Source: Tolypeutes matacus (taxonomy: Eukaryota; Chordata; Mammalia; Cingulata; Chlamyphoridae). Taken from it: a stretch of DNA of 64,000 nucleotides. Of this stretch, positions 12,429 to 24,225 are shown piece by piece. Numbering within the stretch: position 1 is the first letter of the stretch; each line of letters starts with the position of its first letter. The position numbers were made by a program, and so were the translations under genes. Below the pieces are notes generated by a model. That model saw only the letters and a list, made by a program, of their open reading frames with translations. It did not search any database and was not told where the DNA came from. The stretch covers positions 598,978-662,977 of the forward strand of contig JAKSZT010054003.1 in NCBI GenBank assembly GCA_026826555.1, in the 5' to 3' direction.

Positions 12429-12655
12429 CTGCAAAAGTAAAACCTGCTAGGTGATCAAAGGTTTAAAATCACCTTTATCCTGCTCAAGTGGGAGAGTAGA
12501 TCAAATGACATTTAAGGGTCATGGGCAATCTCAAAGTCTCAAAGATAGATCAGATATACCCCTTCCCAGCAGCCCAGTGTTGGCTCAAGGTCAGAACAGC
12601 CACCCCAGGGATATCAGAGACACTCAAGAATATTCCCAAATAGATTTCATACATG

Positions 12656-12728
12656 CCCTAGTTGTTGTCAGGTCCACATATGTCCATAGGGAAAAGTCCT
12701 CTGCAAGCATCTTCCAAGCTTGCATACT
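12656..12728 (-). other. Relic of the exon encoding the end of the F-box
   Basis: The acceptor AG at 12729-12730 follows TTTCCTCCCCCTAC on the minus strand. The exon reads RVCKLGR, then after a one-base shift MLAEDFSLWTYVDLTTTR, like the C-terminal end of the FBXL12 F-box. I could not identify a clean GT donor. Confidence 0.65.
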
Positions 12729-12739
12729 CTGTAGGGGGA

Positions 12740-15227
12740 GGAAATTTACATTCATTTTAAAAAATGATCAGAACCTAAGGTTTTACTCCTGACCCTTTGT
12801 TCTCCTTTATTGCTATAAGGCCTGGAAAGTGCCTTCAACCATGCCAGAGCTCTTATCACAATGTTTTCCCCTTGAGTCACTTGGACATGACCCCATACTA
12901 TATTCCCCTCAATTATTTGTTTCTACTCTGAACTTTGAGAATAGCATGACCACTCCTTCCCTTGGGCATTGGCCCATATCTATAAATTCAAATCCTCTAT
13001 GGAATGCATAGATAGGAGAATATCTTCAACATCATATAAGCAGGCAGTGCCAAGATGGTTTCCAAGCTGTGCTCTGCACCAATTGTGTGCATGGCTTATG
13101 ATAAAAAATAATATGGATCCTTTGCCTTCTACATGAGCTGAGTGGATTTATGGAAGTTGAAAGATTCTAAGCTGGCTTAGGAGTAATAGCTGGCCTAGAC
13201 ACTGTTTCCTTTTCTGAGTCAATTCATCATCAAGGACAGAGCTTTCTATCAGATCTAAAAAAAAAAGAAGTCCCAGGTCAGTGCAAAGATCTGCTAACTG
13301 GAACAAGAAGCCAAAATTCAGGACAGTACACAATGCCAACAAGTGATCAATGAATACAATTCATTGATTGACTTATCCAGAGTTCATGACAGCATTGAGG
13401 GACTCCCCTCTCTTTGCTTTCCTTTTAATTCAAAACTTCACTATGGAGAAGTGATGTTATTTATCACTAACACCAAAGACAAGATAGGGGCTAGTCAATG
13501 TGATATGGATATAGCAGTTAAAAAAATGAAATATTCAGGGCTTCTTGCTTCTTATATTCTGGCAATACAAAAATAGGAAACCAATGACTCACCATGGAAT
13601 AAGAGGAGAAATATTTACATATGAAGAAATTATAAAGCAGAAACAAATATAAATGCAGATTGATCCATACCAAAACCAAACTTTCATGATGTTCAACATT
13701 CAATATATCTAAAACAATTCAGACATAGTGACAGAAGGATGAAGTGTATAATTATTCTAGAATTTTAAAAATGATAGTACTTCACTCAGAAAGAGAAAAC
13801 AAACCTTTCAAGGACATATAGACCTTGCATGCAAATGGTGTGCATAGTTGGGTGGAGGAAACCCACCTATGTTTTTTTAATGAAGAAATATGCAACATTC
13901 TCCATAAACAATGAAATAAACACAGAAATAATGAGAACTCTGGAAAAGACAATTAGAAAACCAAAACCAAAGGGAAAAAGATTCTTTTGAATAACTGCAA
14001 AATTGAGAAAAATATATATTAGAAAATAAAAATACTTAAATACATTATGTAAAAGAATCAATGGTACAGTCTTAAAAACATTCACAGGAAGAGATCTTCA
14101 TTAAATACTTATATTAATTTTTAAAAGAATTAATATAAGTGATACAAGCACTTATCTAAAGAAGTTAAAAGTAATACAATGAAAAAATCACTTGAGGAAA
14201 TACATAGAGGATAACTAATAGCAGCAGAAAATATACCATAAGGCAATAAAGCATTAGAAGAAAGTGCTAAGGTAGCAATCCATGTGCACAGTAAACTTTT
14301 TGAGGTGAAGGAAATGTTCTATATTTTATCCTGCATCATTCAGTACAGTAGCCATCAACCAGTTGTGGTTTTAGAGTACTTGATATTTGACTTGTACTGT
14401 CAATGATCTGAATTTTAGTTTTACTAAATGTTATTTAATTTAAATTTCAACTTAATAGGTACATGTGGCTGATGGTTACTTTATCTGATAGTACAAATCC
14501 AGAATCTTGGAGGAGGCAGTAAAATAAAATGAAATAGATTCAAGCTAAAAGGGACACAAATATTCAAATATAGGAAATGAGAACGGTGAAGTGAAAGCAA
14601 ACACAATAGAATTTAAAGATCATAAGTTGTTGTTTTGATATAAGAAATGCATAAAGAAAGATAGGAATTATAAAATTCTAAAAGAATGGGATTTGCTCAT
14701 ATCTTGTTATTTGGAGACCTCACCAGAATGCCAAAACTGTAAGAGACAGTGAGATCTCCTAGACTCTGAGGCAGGCTCTGCAGGAAAGCAGCACTTTTGT
14801 CTTCTCCCAAAGTCCTGTACAGACCAGCTTCTTCTCAGGACAAATGCAACCTCTATGTTGTCTTTCTTTTATATACAGAAAACCATTAATAAACTAATCA
14901 AGGCTACTTTCCAGGGACACACCCAATTCCACAGATTCTGAACTGAGTCAGGGCTCCATTCTGTAGGACATGCACTACTTACTTTGATTAGATCTTCCAG
15001 ACAATTGCCTAATTACATCCATCATACAAAATTGGAGATCAAAGAGATAAGGCCATTCTGAAAGTCATTTGGTATGATGCATTCATACTTCATTTCATAA
15101 ATAAATACTTTTAAGGGTATTTTTGTACCAAGAAACTCTCTAGATTCTGGAGATAGTGTAGGGAACCTGACACACTGGGCTTCTATTGAGATAAAGCTGG
15201 AATTCCCTGAAGGATGTCTGAATTTAA
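12740..15227. other. No gene recognised; single-copy or very old DNA
   Basis: AT-rich DNA without a coding frame I can support. The first exon of the FBXL12-like pseudogene might be expected on the minus strand here, but I see no F-box start. One likely old transposon relic lies at 14325-14505. Confidence 0.5.
14325..14505 (+). mobile_element. Possible old DNA-transposon relic
   Basis: The segment has CAGTAGCCATCAACCAGTTGTG at one end and ACATGTGGCTGATGG then TCTGATAGTACA at the other, around an AT-rich TTAAATTTCAAC centre. This resembles mammalian non-autonomous DNA elements with TAGCCACATGTGGCT-type termini. The family is not assigned. Confidence 0.4.
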
Positions 15228-16010
15228 AATAAAGAGCAGATGTATAGAATTCCCATATAACATCCCTTCACCAACACATCACGATGGAACATATATTACA
15301 GATTATGAGATAATATCATCAGACTATTACCGCCAACCATGATTCATTTGGCACACTTTTCCATACTCCCCCATTATCAACACAATACATCTTTGGCATA
15401 AATTTATGACTATTACAATGTTGCTGTAACCACAGTCCATAGGTCACAATAATTTTATTTTCCCATGCTTTTCCATATTCCCACCACCCTGCAATAGTAA
15501 TGTGCATCTGCTTTAGCTCACAAAAAGGCACTTTTGCATCTGTACCATCAACCATCATTAAACTGCACCATCATCTGGGTTCACTGTGTTATTCAGTCCC
15601 CAGAGTATTCTCTAACATTTATTCAATTGACATTTACATCCCCAGACTACCCTTTCCAGCCACATTCCCCTTTATAAACTAGCTGCTACTCACATAATAT
15701 GTTACCATCAACTCTATACTTTTCCACAATTTTACAGTCAAGATAATTCAAAATTCCATGCTTAGTGTACTAAACATCAGTAGTCCTTCCCAGCTCTCTC
15801 TCCTATTATCTCCTAATAACCTATACTCTAGGTTTTAACTCCATGTATTTATTCTCCATATTTCATTCATATTAATGAGAACATGCAATATTTGTCCATT
15901 TGTATCTGGCTTACCTCACTTAGCATAAGGCCTTCAAGATTCATCCATGTTATCATGTGTCTCAATTTTGTTTTTTCTTACTGCAACATAATATTCCATC
16001 ACATGATTGT
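15228..16010 (-). mobile_element. Old L1 3' end, inverted
   Basis: On the plus strand, AATTCCCATATAACATCCC and later CTTCAAGATTCATCCATG and ATATTCCATC are reverse complements of L1 3' UTR and of the DNA encoding the ORF2 C-terminus. It is clearly more diverged than copies A and D. Confidence 0.75.
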
Positions 16011-16055
16011 TTTGTAAGTTCACAACTTCTGTAATAAAAATATATTTTAAAAAAT

Positions 16056-16315
16056 AATATTAGGATGCCTTCGGGGAAAGATAAACCAAATGTAAAATAT
16101 GGACTAGAGTTAGCAATAAGATTTTGATGATATTCTTTCAAAATTTCTAGAAAATGTCTCACAACAATGGAAGGTGTTGGTGGTGGGTTGATGTATGGGA
16201 CCCCAGTATGATGTTTGCATGTTTGCTTTCCAAGTTCACAAGTTTTATTATACACTTATTGTTTATGTTTTTTTATGTATGAATGATAGATTTCAATAAA
16301 ATTTAAAAATTAAAA
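16056..16315 (+). mobile_element. Old L1 3' terminal fragment
   Basis: The order GATGATATTC, CACAACAATGGAAGG, TTGGTGG, CAAGTTCACAAG, ACACTTATTGTTTATG, AATAAAATTT matches the fragment at 49245-49500. It is the terminal part of another, older L1 subfamily and ends in A-rich DNA. Confidence 0.65.
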
Positions 16316-16974
16316 AATAAATAACAGAAGAATAACTTTGAATATATACAATATACATAATGATGTGACAAAAATAAAATATGTACTGTGATGGAGGATT
16401 GAGGAGGGGAATGGTAGGGCACATATCACATACTGTTCTCTAGAACATGTTAAAGATATGGAAAATGGAAGCCAATTTTATACTTTAGTTTTTCGTCAAG
16501 GGGAAAATAAATTTTCAAAAGTATAGCAAATGGAATTCAAAGTTTTATTGTCAATTCAATCACAATTCAATTTTATGTTTGAGTGGTGTTCAAGGGCTTT
16601 ATTTTCTATATCCCTGGTTTCATTTTATGTCTTGTAGAAATATGGTTACAAATATTTTTATAAAAATCAAACATGAGACATACACAACTTTATTAAAATG
16701 TAAAAATATATGTTTATTTATGTCTGTATATTTGTAATGTATGTGTGTTATACTACAAAAGGAATTTTTTTCCTTTAAAAATATTCTGGAGCTTTTGAAC
16801 TTGTGACTACCTCCATATTTTTAAGGATAAAATGTTTCTTTCATTACATTACATACTCAAAGTAAGTGGATATGGAACACCCCTGCACATTGGCTTCCTG
16901 GATGAAATTTGAAAAGTTCTAATGACTGTGTCCCAGCTCCAGAGACTATGACTTAATTTTTCCTCCTTGTGGCC

Positions 16975-17155
16975 TGTACTTTCAGAGTCTTAGAAGGTCT
17001 TCAGGTGATTCTGATAAGAATTGGATTTTGAGAACCTCTTCTCCAAGGAAGCTGAGACCCATAATAGGACCTTGATACTCATAGCATTTGATATGTAGAA
17101 CAGCAGCAATAGTATCTCCTGGGGCTTGGTAGAAAAGCAGAATAAGTATTTGCAG
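16975..17155. mobile_element. Possible MER5-type hAT relic
   Basis: CTTCAGGTGATTCTGAT followed by TTTTGAGAACCTC, and then ATCTCCTGGGGCTTGGTAGAA with AAGCAGAAT, resemble parts of MER5-like non-autonomous hAT elements. The order suggests two abutting pieces. Weak identification. Confidence 0.35.
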
Positions 17156-20100
17156 TTTTAAGATGGTCCCAGGGGACTCATATCATTGTTCACTGTGAGG
17201 GGCACTGGCTCTGAACTGCCTTCGAGCCTCAACACCACCAGTGTTAATATTTGTGTAGAACAATTGAGATACTGCCACTGCCTCCTTCCACACATATCCA
17301 AATGAATCAGTATTTAAAAGAAAAACAGATATTTGCCAAATAGTTTTCCTGAAGATTTTCTCTGAATTATAGTAATTCAGCTAGTTTGACTTCGGTGCAG
17401 AGACTCACACTTTCACAAATTTCCCACCCCCCTGCATTGGATGCTGGGTCATAAAGAAATATTCTTAAGTTAAGATACTGAATAGTACAGCCAGTAGTAG
17501 GATGACAAACAAGAGTATTCTGCCTGACCCATTTCTTCAAATACACAGCACCACTTCCCAGAGGTAATTCTTCCACTTATTTTTCCTGTTTGATGACTCC
17601 CAGGTTTTCTGATGGCTTCAATTCAACTTTTGTTCCAGTGCTCCCTAGGATATTTTCCAGAGCAAGTATGAAAAATTGGAGGGTTACTGAAGTGCATAAT
17701 GTCTAAATTTTATATTCATGGGGTCATTGATTCCTCTCTGTTTCACAATGGTTGTTAAATTGGAAAATAACGCACCTATATCAATGGTCACCAAATTTTC
17801 TAATAAACTTACATTATGACACCAGCCATGGGCCTACACTTGGCCTCATGTTATTGCCAAGTGTGCCTTATTCCCAGTAGGTATTTTCACTAAGATGGAC
17901 TGGCACTTTCCAGCCCACTGATGTTCCCACCTGACTTGGGGATAGCTAAAGATAGGACAAAAATGGAGAAATGTTTGACCCAATTGTTTAAATTTGCGAA
18001 TACATGGACTTATTTTTTCTTCAGCAAAATCCTTAAAATCAGAATTTTACCCTGCCGCCAACTCCACTTAGGTCATCTTGCTCTTGGGCTCATTCCAAGG
18101 AATAGATTTCTATGACACTTGATTCTTTCTCTTATTTTGTCTAATATTTATATATTACAAACTGATAATGTATTTTAATCCATTGTTGACTTTCTTTGAC
18201 TACTATAAGGTATATTTTTTTCATGCAGTTAGTTTTCCTCTCAAGATTGCATTTGAGAATTATCATTTTGGCTGAGTTCAACCAAGAAAAAATAGTGAGG
18301 TCTATGGCAAAAACATGGAGGTTACCTTTGAATACTTTTAAAACAATGACAGAATTAAAGGATGAAATCTGTTTTTCTTAATTTCATCTACATTATTTGC
18401 TTAATTAGATGGAAACAGTTGTGTCAAAAAGGCATGTCTTGATTAGATTTTTCTTGATCAGGGTGTATATTTTGGATTATATTACTGATGAGACTAGCAA
18501 TTTAATAGAAAGGCAGAACACATTCAAAAGGGTAATTTGTCTAGAAAGAGCAAGATGTCCTGAGTTCCTGAGTGTGGCCACAGTGCCCTCAGTATATACT
18601 TGGCTACCCTAGCTTTAACATATATGTGGGTGGAGGCAATCCCTGTGAAAACTTTTCACCAGGAAGGATAGAACTACGCTTTTTGGTAAACTCACATTTG
18701 AGAAAATTGCTTAATCTAAACGCTGGTATTTGGGGTCAGGACATAGAGGGAAGGTATGATTATTGTTATATGGAATTTCTCTGGATGTATCATTCATAAG
18801 TCAAATGGAAACTTATCATATTTTAGTGCTCCAGGGTTTGATTTTTTTCTCTAAATTAATTTTGTTGGGTGAGACAGGCAATAAAATAAATAAACACACA
18901 AACTTATAATGACAAACTAAATGAAAGTCCTAAAATTGGTAGAGTTCTATAAGGCGAAACTTAAATGGAAGTCCAGAAACAGGAAGTCTGAGGAGTTGAA
19001 ATTTAATATGAAACTAAAGGAAAATGAGTATGAGGAAAGAACGGGTATGAAGATTGGAGGGGGAATCAAAGATGCTATCTCTATGTAGAGATAACAACAA
19101 TGCTCTTTGTTTGCCATGTTCTGAGAGCCTGTTCAAAGATTAATCCCTGGATGCCTAGTGGGGGCAGGAACTACTTATTGGAGGTTCCAGGAAGAATATT
19201 TTCTACTATTTTTGGGGAAAGTAATTACTTCAGTCTGAGTTATAGTTGATTTACATGACTGTAATATATGTAAGTATAGCTTAAAGCTTATAAATAAAAT
19301 CCAGATAAAAGATTTGAACACTGTTGGTTTAGGAAAGAAATGGGGGGAAATTAAAGCAATTAAATGTGTGAGATTTCAAGACAGTATATAGAAAAAGAAG
19401 AGAATGGGGCTCAGATGTAGATTCATGGTGTCCCCTGGTCACCTGGAAAGCCCGTGTCAATCTCCACTTGCAGAAGGAGACTTGGAAAGATTTTCTTAAG
19501 ACAATCCCGGCACCATAGGGATGGGGGGCAGAAGCGGGATGACCTTCCCTGTCATTAAGGAGAGCTATCTGCAGATGTATGGCACTGGTGTGGGGCTGCC
19601 CAGCAGGATGGACCAGAACTTTCATTCCCCATGCACTCGTGACTGCTGCACACATAATTGTTGGCAGGGCCTCGGGAAAACCTTTCCAAGAAACCCTCTG
19701 AAGGTGCAGACCAGGGATCACCACTGTCTTCAAACTACCTAGTCCCTACTCTCCAATATCCTCTGCAAAGAATTCCTCAAACTAAACTCCTGGGACATCT
19801 CAAAATTAAATCCTTACCCATACTCTCCCCTTTTCTTCATGTTCAAGCATTTACTTCAGTTTTCTCTTTGCACTCCTATGCTGACAGTGTTGAAAACTCA
19901 TCTGAATTTATTTCTGTGTTTTGAATGATCCTCATTTGTACTACAGAAATCTAAAATGAATGAAAAAATTTCAAACGGAAGCAATTACTTTCCCCAGCAC
20001 AAGTTAATGGCTTCTTCATGGGTGGATGTGTGAATTGTGGACTGGATTAGATTCATGACTTGTTTCTCCTTTCTTATCTATGCCTGTTCAATGTTCAGAT

Positions 20101-20234
20101 TGAGGGAATATCCAATGGAAGACAGCTGGTAGCTGAGTTCTTGAAAATGCAACTATAGGTGAGTAGGGGCATTCACCTTCTTATGAAATTAAACCCCTGT
20201 TGCCTGTGGATGGGGAGCCTTCTCCTCTGTTACA
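17156..20234. other. No gene or repeat recognised
   Basis: No supported coding region. The longest open frames (for example minus 19329-19733) show no domain I recognise. The block around 19400-19750 is GC-richer than its surroundings and might be an old LTR or an exon remnant, but I cannot assign it. Confidence 0.4.
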
Positions 20235-23200
20235 ATTAAGCATTAATTCTTCATTCCCACCCCCATCTCTGTCCTGGTAACTCATGTTCTTATTTCTGAC
20301 TCTATGCATTTGTTTATTCTAATTTTTGGTTGTAGAGCCTATTTTCCCCTACCAGATGACTTGGGACACTTGTCAAAAGTCAATTCCATTGGCCTATATG
20401 GCTACCCTTGTGCCAGTACACTATTTTCTAATTACTGTAGTTTTGTAATAAGCTTTGAAATCAGGAAGTGTATAATCCTCCAAATTTGTGCTTCTTATTC
20501 AAGATGTTGTGGGCTATTGGGTGCCCTTTATCTTTCAATATGAATTTTATTATTGGCTTTTCCATTTCTACAAAGAAGGTTGTATTGAATTTTGATTGGG
20601 ATTGCATGGAATCTGCAAATCACTTTTGGTAGAAGTAATATCTTAATATTTAGTCTTCCAATCTATGACCTTGGGATGTCATTCCATTTATTTAGGCATT
20701 TAATCTCTTTCAACAATATTTTTAAATTTTTTTTTCAGTCCTTCCCATCCTTGGTTAAATTTATTCCTAGATATTTGACATTTTATGTTATTAAAATATA
20801 TTTTTTTCTTTTTCAGCATGTTCATTATATGTGGTCAAAAACAGCATTATATGTGCATGTTGGTATTGTACCTCAACAATTTTCTGAATTCATTTATTAA
20901 CTCTAGTAGATTTTTTTGTACATTTTTATTTCTGTGTTTTGCCTAATTACTTTGTCTAGAACTTCCAGTACAATGTTGAATTAGAGTGGTGACACTCAGG
21001 ATACTTTTCTTGTTCCTGACCTCAAGTGAGGTCAAGCACTTTGTCTTTCACCATTAGGATAATGTTACCTGAGGTTTTTCATATCCCCTTTATCATTGAG
21101 AAATAGAAATTTTCTTCTATTCCTATGTTTATGAGTGTTTTTTTTTAAGAAATCATGTTTGATTTTGTCAAATGCCTTTATGCATCCACCAAGATGCAGA
21201 TCTGTAGTGTTTTACATTAATTGATTTTCTTATTTAAGCAACCTATGCATTCCTGGGATGCAGTCCACTTGATCACGGGGTATATATATTTTAATGTGCT
21301 GTTGGATTTGCTTTGTTAGTATTTTGTTAAGCATTTTTATATCTGTATTCATGAGGAATATTGGTGTATAATTCTTTCTCATATCTTTATTGCTATAAAT
21401 ATGATGCTGGCTGTATAGAATGAGTTTAAAAGTTTCCATCTCTCTTGAATTTTGGAAGAAGTTTGAACAAGACTGATCTAAATTCTTTCTTGAGTTTTAG
21501 GTAAAATTCATTGATGAAGACATCTGATCTTGAATTTTTATTTCTAGGGAGGTTGTTGATTAGAGGGTTGACTTCTTTACTTTTTAAAAATATATTTTTA
21601 TTTCAGAGGATTTGAACTTACAATCATACACTTGTGTAGAATTCCCATACAACATGCCTTCACCAACACTCCACACCATGATGATCTTGATTCAGTGTAG
21701 ATAGCTGTGTTTATAGGAATTTGTCAATTTCATCTAGGTTATCTAATTTGTTGTCATTCTATTGATTATAGAAATATTTTATAATCTTTTAAATTTATTT
21801 GAGATGGTAATTTCTTTTTCATTTCTGACTTTAGTTTTTTCTCTCTTCTTCTCTTTTTAAGTCCAAATAAAAGTAGTTTTTAATATTAGTATTATTTTTT
21901 AAGAACAAAATTTCATTTTGTTTTTTTCCCTCTGTTGATTTTTATTTGCTTTATCCTTTATCTCTGTTCTAATCTTTGTTGTTTCCATCCTTCTGCTCAC
22001 TTTAAATTTAATTTGTTTTTCACTTTCAAGGTTCTCCAGTTTTGAGGTTATGGTTCTGATTTTACATCTTTTTTTTAAAACATAAAATTTAGATCTATAA
22101 ATTTCCCTCTCAGCATGGACTTTGCTTTTTCCTATAAGTTTTTTAAGGTTGTGTTTTATTTTCAATCACTTAAAGATGTTTCCTATTTCCCTTGTGATAT
22201 GTTCCTTGATCCATCAGTTGTTTGAATATATTGTTTCATATTTGTGAATTTTTCAATTCTCTCTCATTGATTTCTAGCCTCATTCAATCATGTTTAGAGA
22301 AAATGCATTGTATAATTTCCATATGTCTAAATTTTTTGAGTTATTTTGCAACCTAATATATGGTCTACCCCAGAATGATCCATGTGGACTAGAGAAAAAT
22401 ATGCATTATGCTGTCATTGATTGAACTGTTCTATATCTGTTAAGTCTAGTTTGTTTACAGTATCACTCAAATGTTTTATTTCCTATTGATCTTCTACCTA
22501 GACCTCTGTTATCAAAAGTGGTGTATTGAAGTCTTCCACTATTAATGTAGAACCATGTACTTCTCCCTTCAAATTTATCAATATTTACTCCATATGTTTT
22601 GGGAGCTCTGCACTTATGTGAACATATTTTTATAGTTGTTATATCTTCATGTATTGAACACTTTATTAGTATATAATATCCTTCTTTGTCCCTTGTAACA
22701 ATTTTTTTTACTTAAAATCTATATTATCTCATACTTTAGAGCTCCCCAGATCTCTTTTGTTTATTATTTGCATAGGATATATTTTTTTCATCATTTCCCT
22801 TTCAACCAACTTGTGTCTTTGAATTTAAGATGAGCATCTTGTAGAAAACATATCTTGGATCATGCTTTTAAAACTATTCTCCCAATCTCTGGCTTTTCAC
22901 TGAGGAGTTCAACCTATTTGCATTTAAAGTAACTATTGATAGAATGGGAATTTCTGCTGTCATTTTGCTATTTGGTTTTTCAAAGTCTTGTACCTTATTC
23001 TGTCCCTTAGTTCTTCCATTACTTCCTACTTTCATATTTCTTTTATCTTTTGTAGTGATCCATTTTAATTCCCTTCTCATTTCCTGCTGAGTATGTTTTC
23101 CTTTGTAGCTAATATGGTGCTGAAATTTTACATTCTAAATCTATAAAAATATTGTTACATTTGAATCCAACTTAATTTTAATAGCCTACACAAACTTTAT

Positions 23201-24225
23201 CTCTAACTCCAATACCTCCTACTTTTTGTTGCTCTTTTCACAAATTATATCTTTATGCATTGTGTGTTCAAAGACATAGATTTATCATTTTTAATGAATT
23301 TGCATTTTAGATCCTGTAAAAGTAAAAAGAACAGTTACATACTGAAAATATTATATAATAATATGCCATCTCTAATTACTTGTATTTTTTCCTTAACTGG
23401 AGGCTTTTATTTCTTTATTCTGCTTCAAACTTCTGTGGATTGTCCTTTCCTTTCAGTCTGAAGAACTCCTTTTAGCATTGCTAGTAGGACAGGTGTATTG
23501 GTGATGAACTCCCTGAGCTTTTGTTAATCTGGGGATGTCTTAATCTCTCCCTCATTTTTGAATGAGAATTTCCTCAGATATGAAATTATTTTTTCCTCAT
23601 TATATTCTTCCAGCACTTTAAATATTTCATCCTATAGCCTTCTTGCCTCTATTGTTTCAATGGGAAATTGATACTTAAAGTTATTGGGGCTCCCTTGTAC
23701 ATGACATTTTGTTTCTATTTTACAGTTTTCAAAACTCTCCTCCTTGTCTTTGGCATTTGACAGTTTGATTATATGTGTCTGAGGCTGAGTCTCATTGCAT
23801 TTATCCTGTTTGAAATTCACCGAGATCCTTGAATGTGTATATGTATATCTGATTAAATTTGGCAAGTTTTATGCCATTCTTGCTTTCACTGTTCCTTCTG
23901 CCCCTTTCTCTCTTTCTTCTCCCAGAATGCAAACATTGGTATGCCTGGTGGTATCTCACAGTTTTCTCAGGCTCTGTTCATATTTGTTCATTATTTTTTA
24001 TGTCTGCTCCTCAACTGGATTGATTTCAATTGACTTATCTTCAAGTTCACTCATTCTTCTGCCAGACTTCAATCTGTTATTGAGCCTCTCTATGGGATTT
24101 TTAATTTAAGTTATTGTGGTCCCCAACTCCTGCATTTCTTTTGGGTTCCTTTAAAAAAATAATTTCTATCTTATTATTGAGATCCTGATTTTGTTCAATT
24201 ATTTTCTTACAATTGGTGAAAGCAC
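20235..24225 (-). mobile_element. Old L1, inverted, with ORF1 and ORF2 remnants
   Basis: Minus-strand reading gives ORF1 C-terminal text near 23640-23865 (ending ETIEARR), then the ORF2 start near 22950 (LSIVTLNANRLNS), then the RT region near 21240-21350 ([20 protein letters not shown]). Many stops and shifts. It contains a short foreign L1 tail at 21583-21705. Boundaries are approximate. Confidence 0.8.
21583..21705 (-). mobile_element. Short L1 3' tail nested in an old L1
   Basis: AT-rich DNA then GTAGAATTCCCATACAAC and CTTCACCAACACTCC, the reverse complement of an L1 3' end like that at 15228. It interrupts ORF2-derived sequence. Confidence 0.55.

Larger units (their letters stand above)
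11604..12728 (-). pseudogene. FBXL12-like F-box/LRR gene, unprocessed pseudogene
   Basis: FBXL12 is the F-box and leucine-rich-repeat substrate receptor of an SCF ubiquitin ligase. On the minus strand, two blocks match it in order. One covers the end of the F-box region (RVCKLGR, then MLAEDFSLWTYVDLT). The other runs from VLWHLFQRYLGSGLQSL through LPKSLRSLELYNCEISKKWL, LPLLQHVVLDCVPAF and CLKMPKLQSLNLLD to a C-terminal DWWK and stop. That is about 290 of the family's usual ~326 residues. The blocks are separated by an intron-like gap, and each begins just after a pyrimidine-rich AG. Frame breaks lie near 12712 and 12295, with stops at about 12028, 11930-11932 and 11838-11840. The N-terminal exon was not found. 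Retained intron structure means a duplicated gene, not a retrocopy. Confidence 0.85.

Noticed and set aside
19329..19733. Minus-strand 134-codon frame in a GC-richer block
   Set aside because: No recognisable domain or supporting signals; I could not tell an exon from an old repeat.
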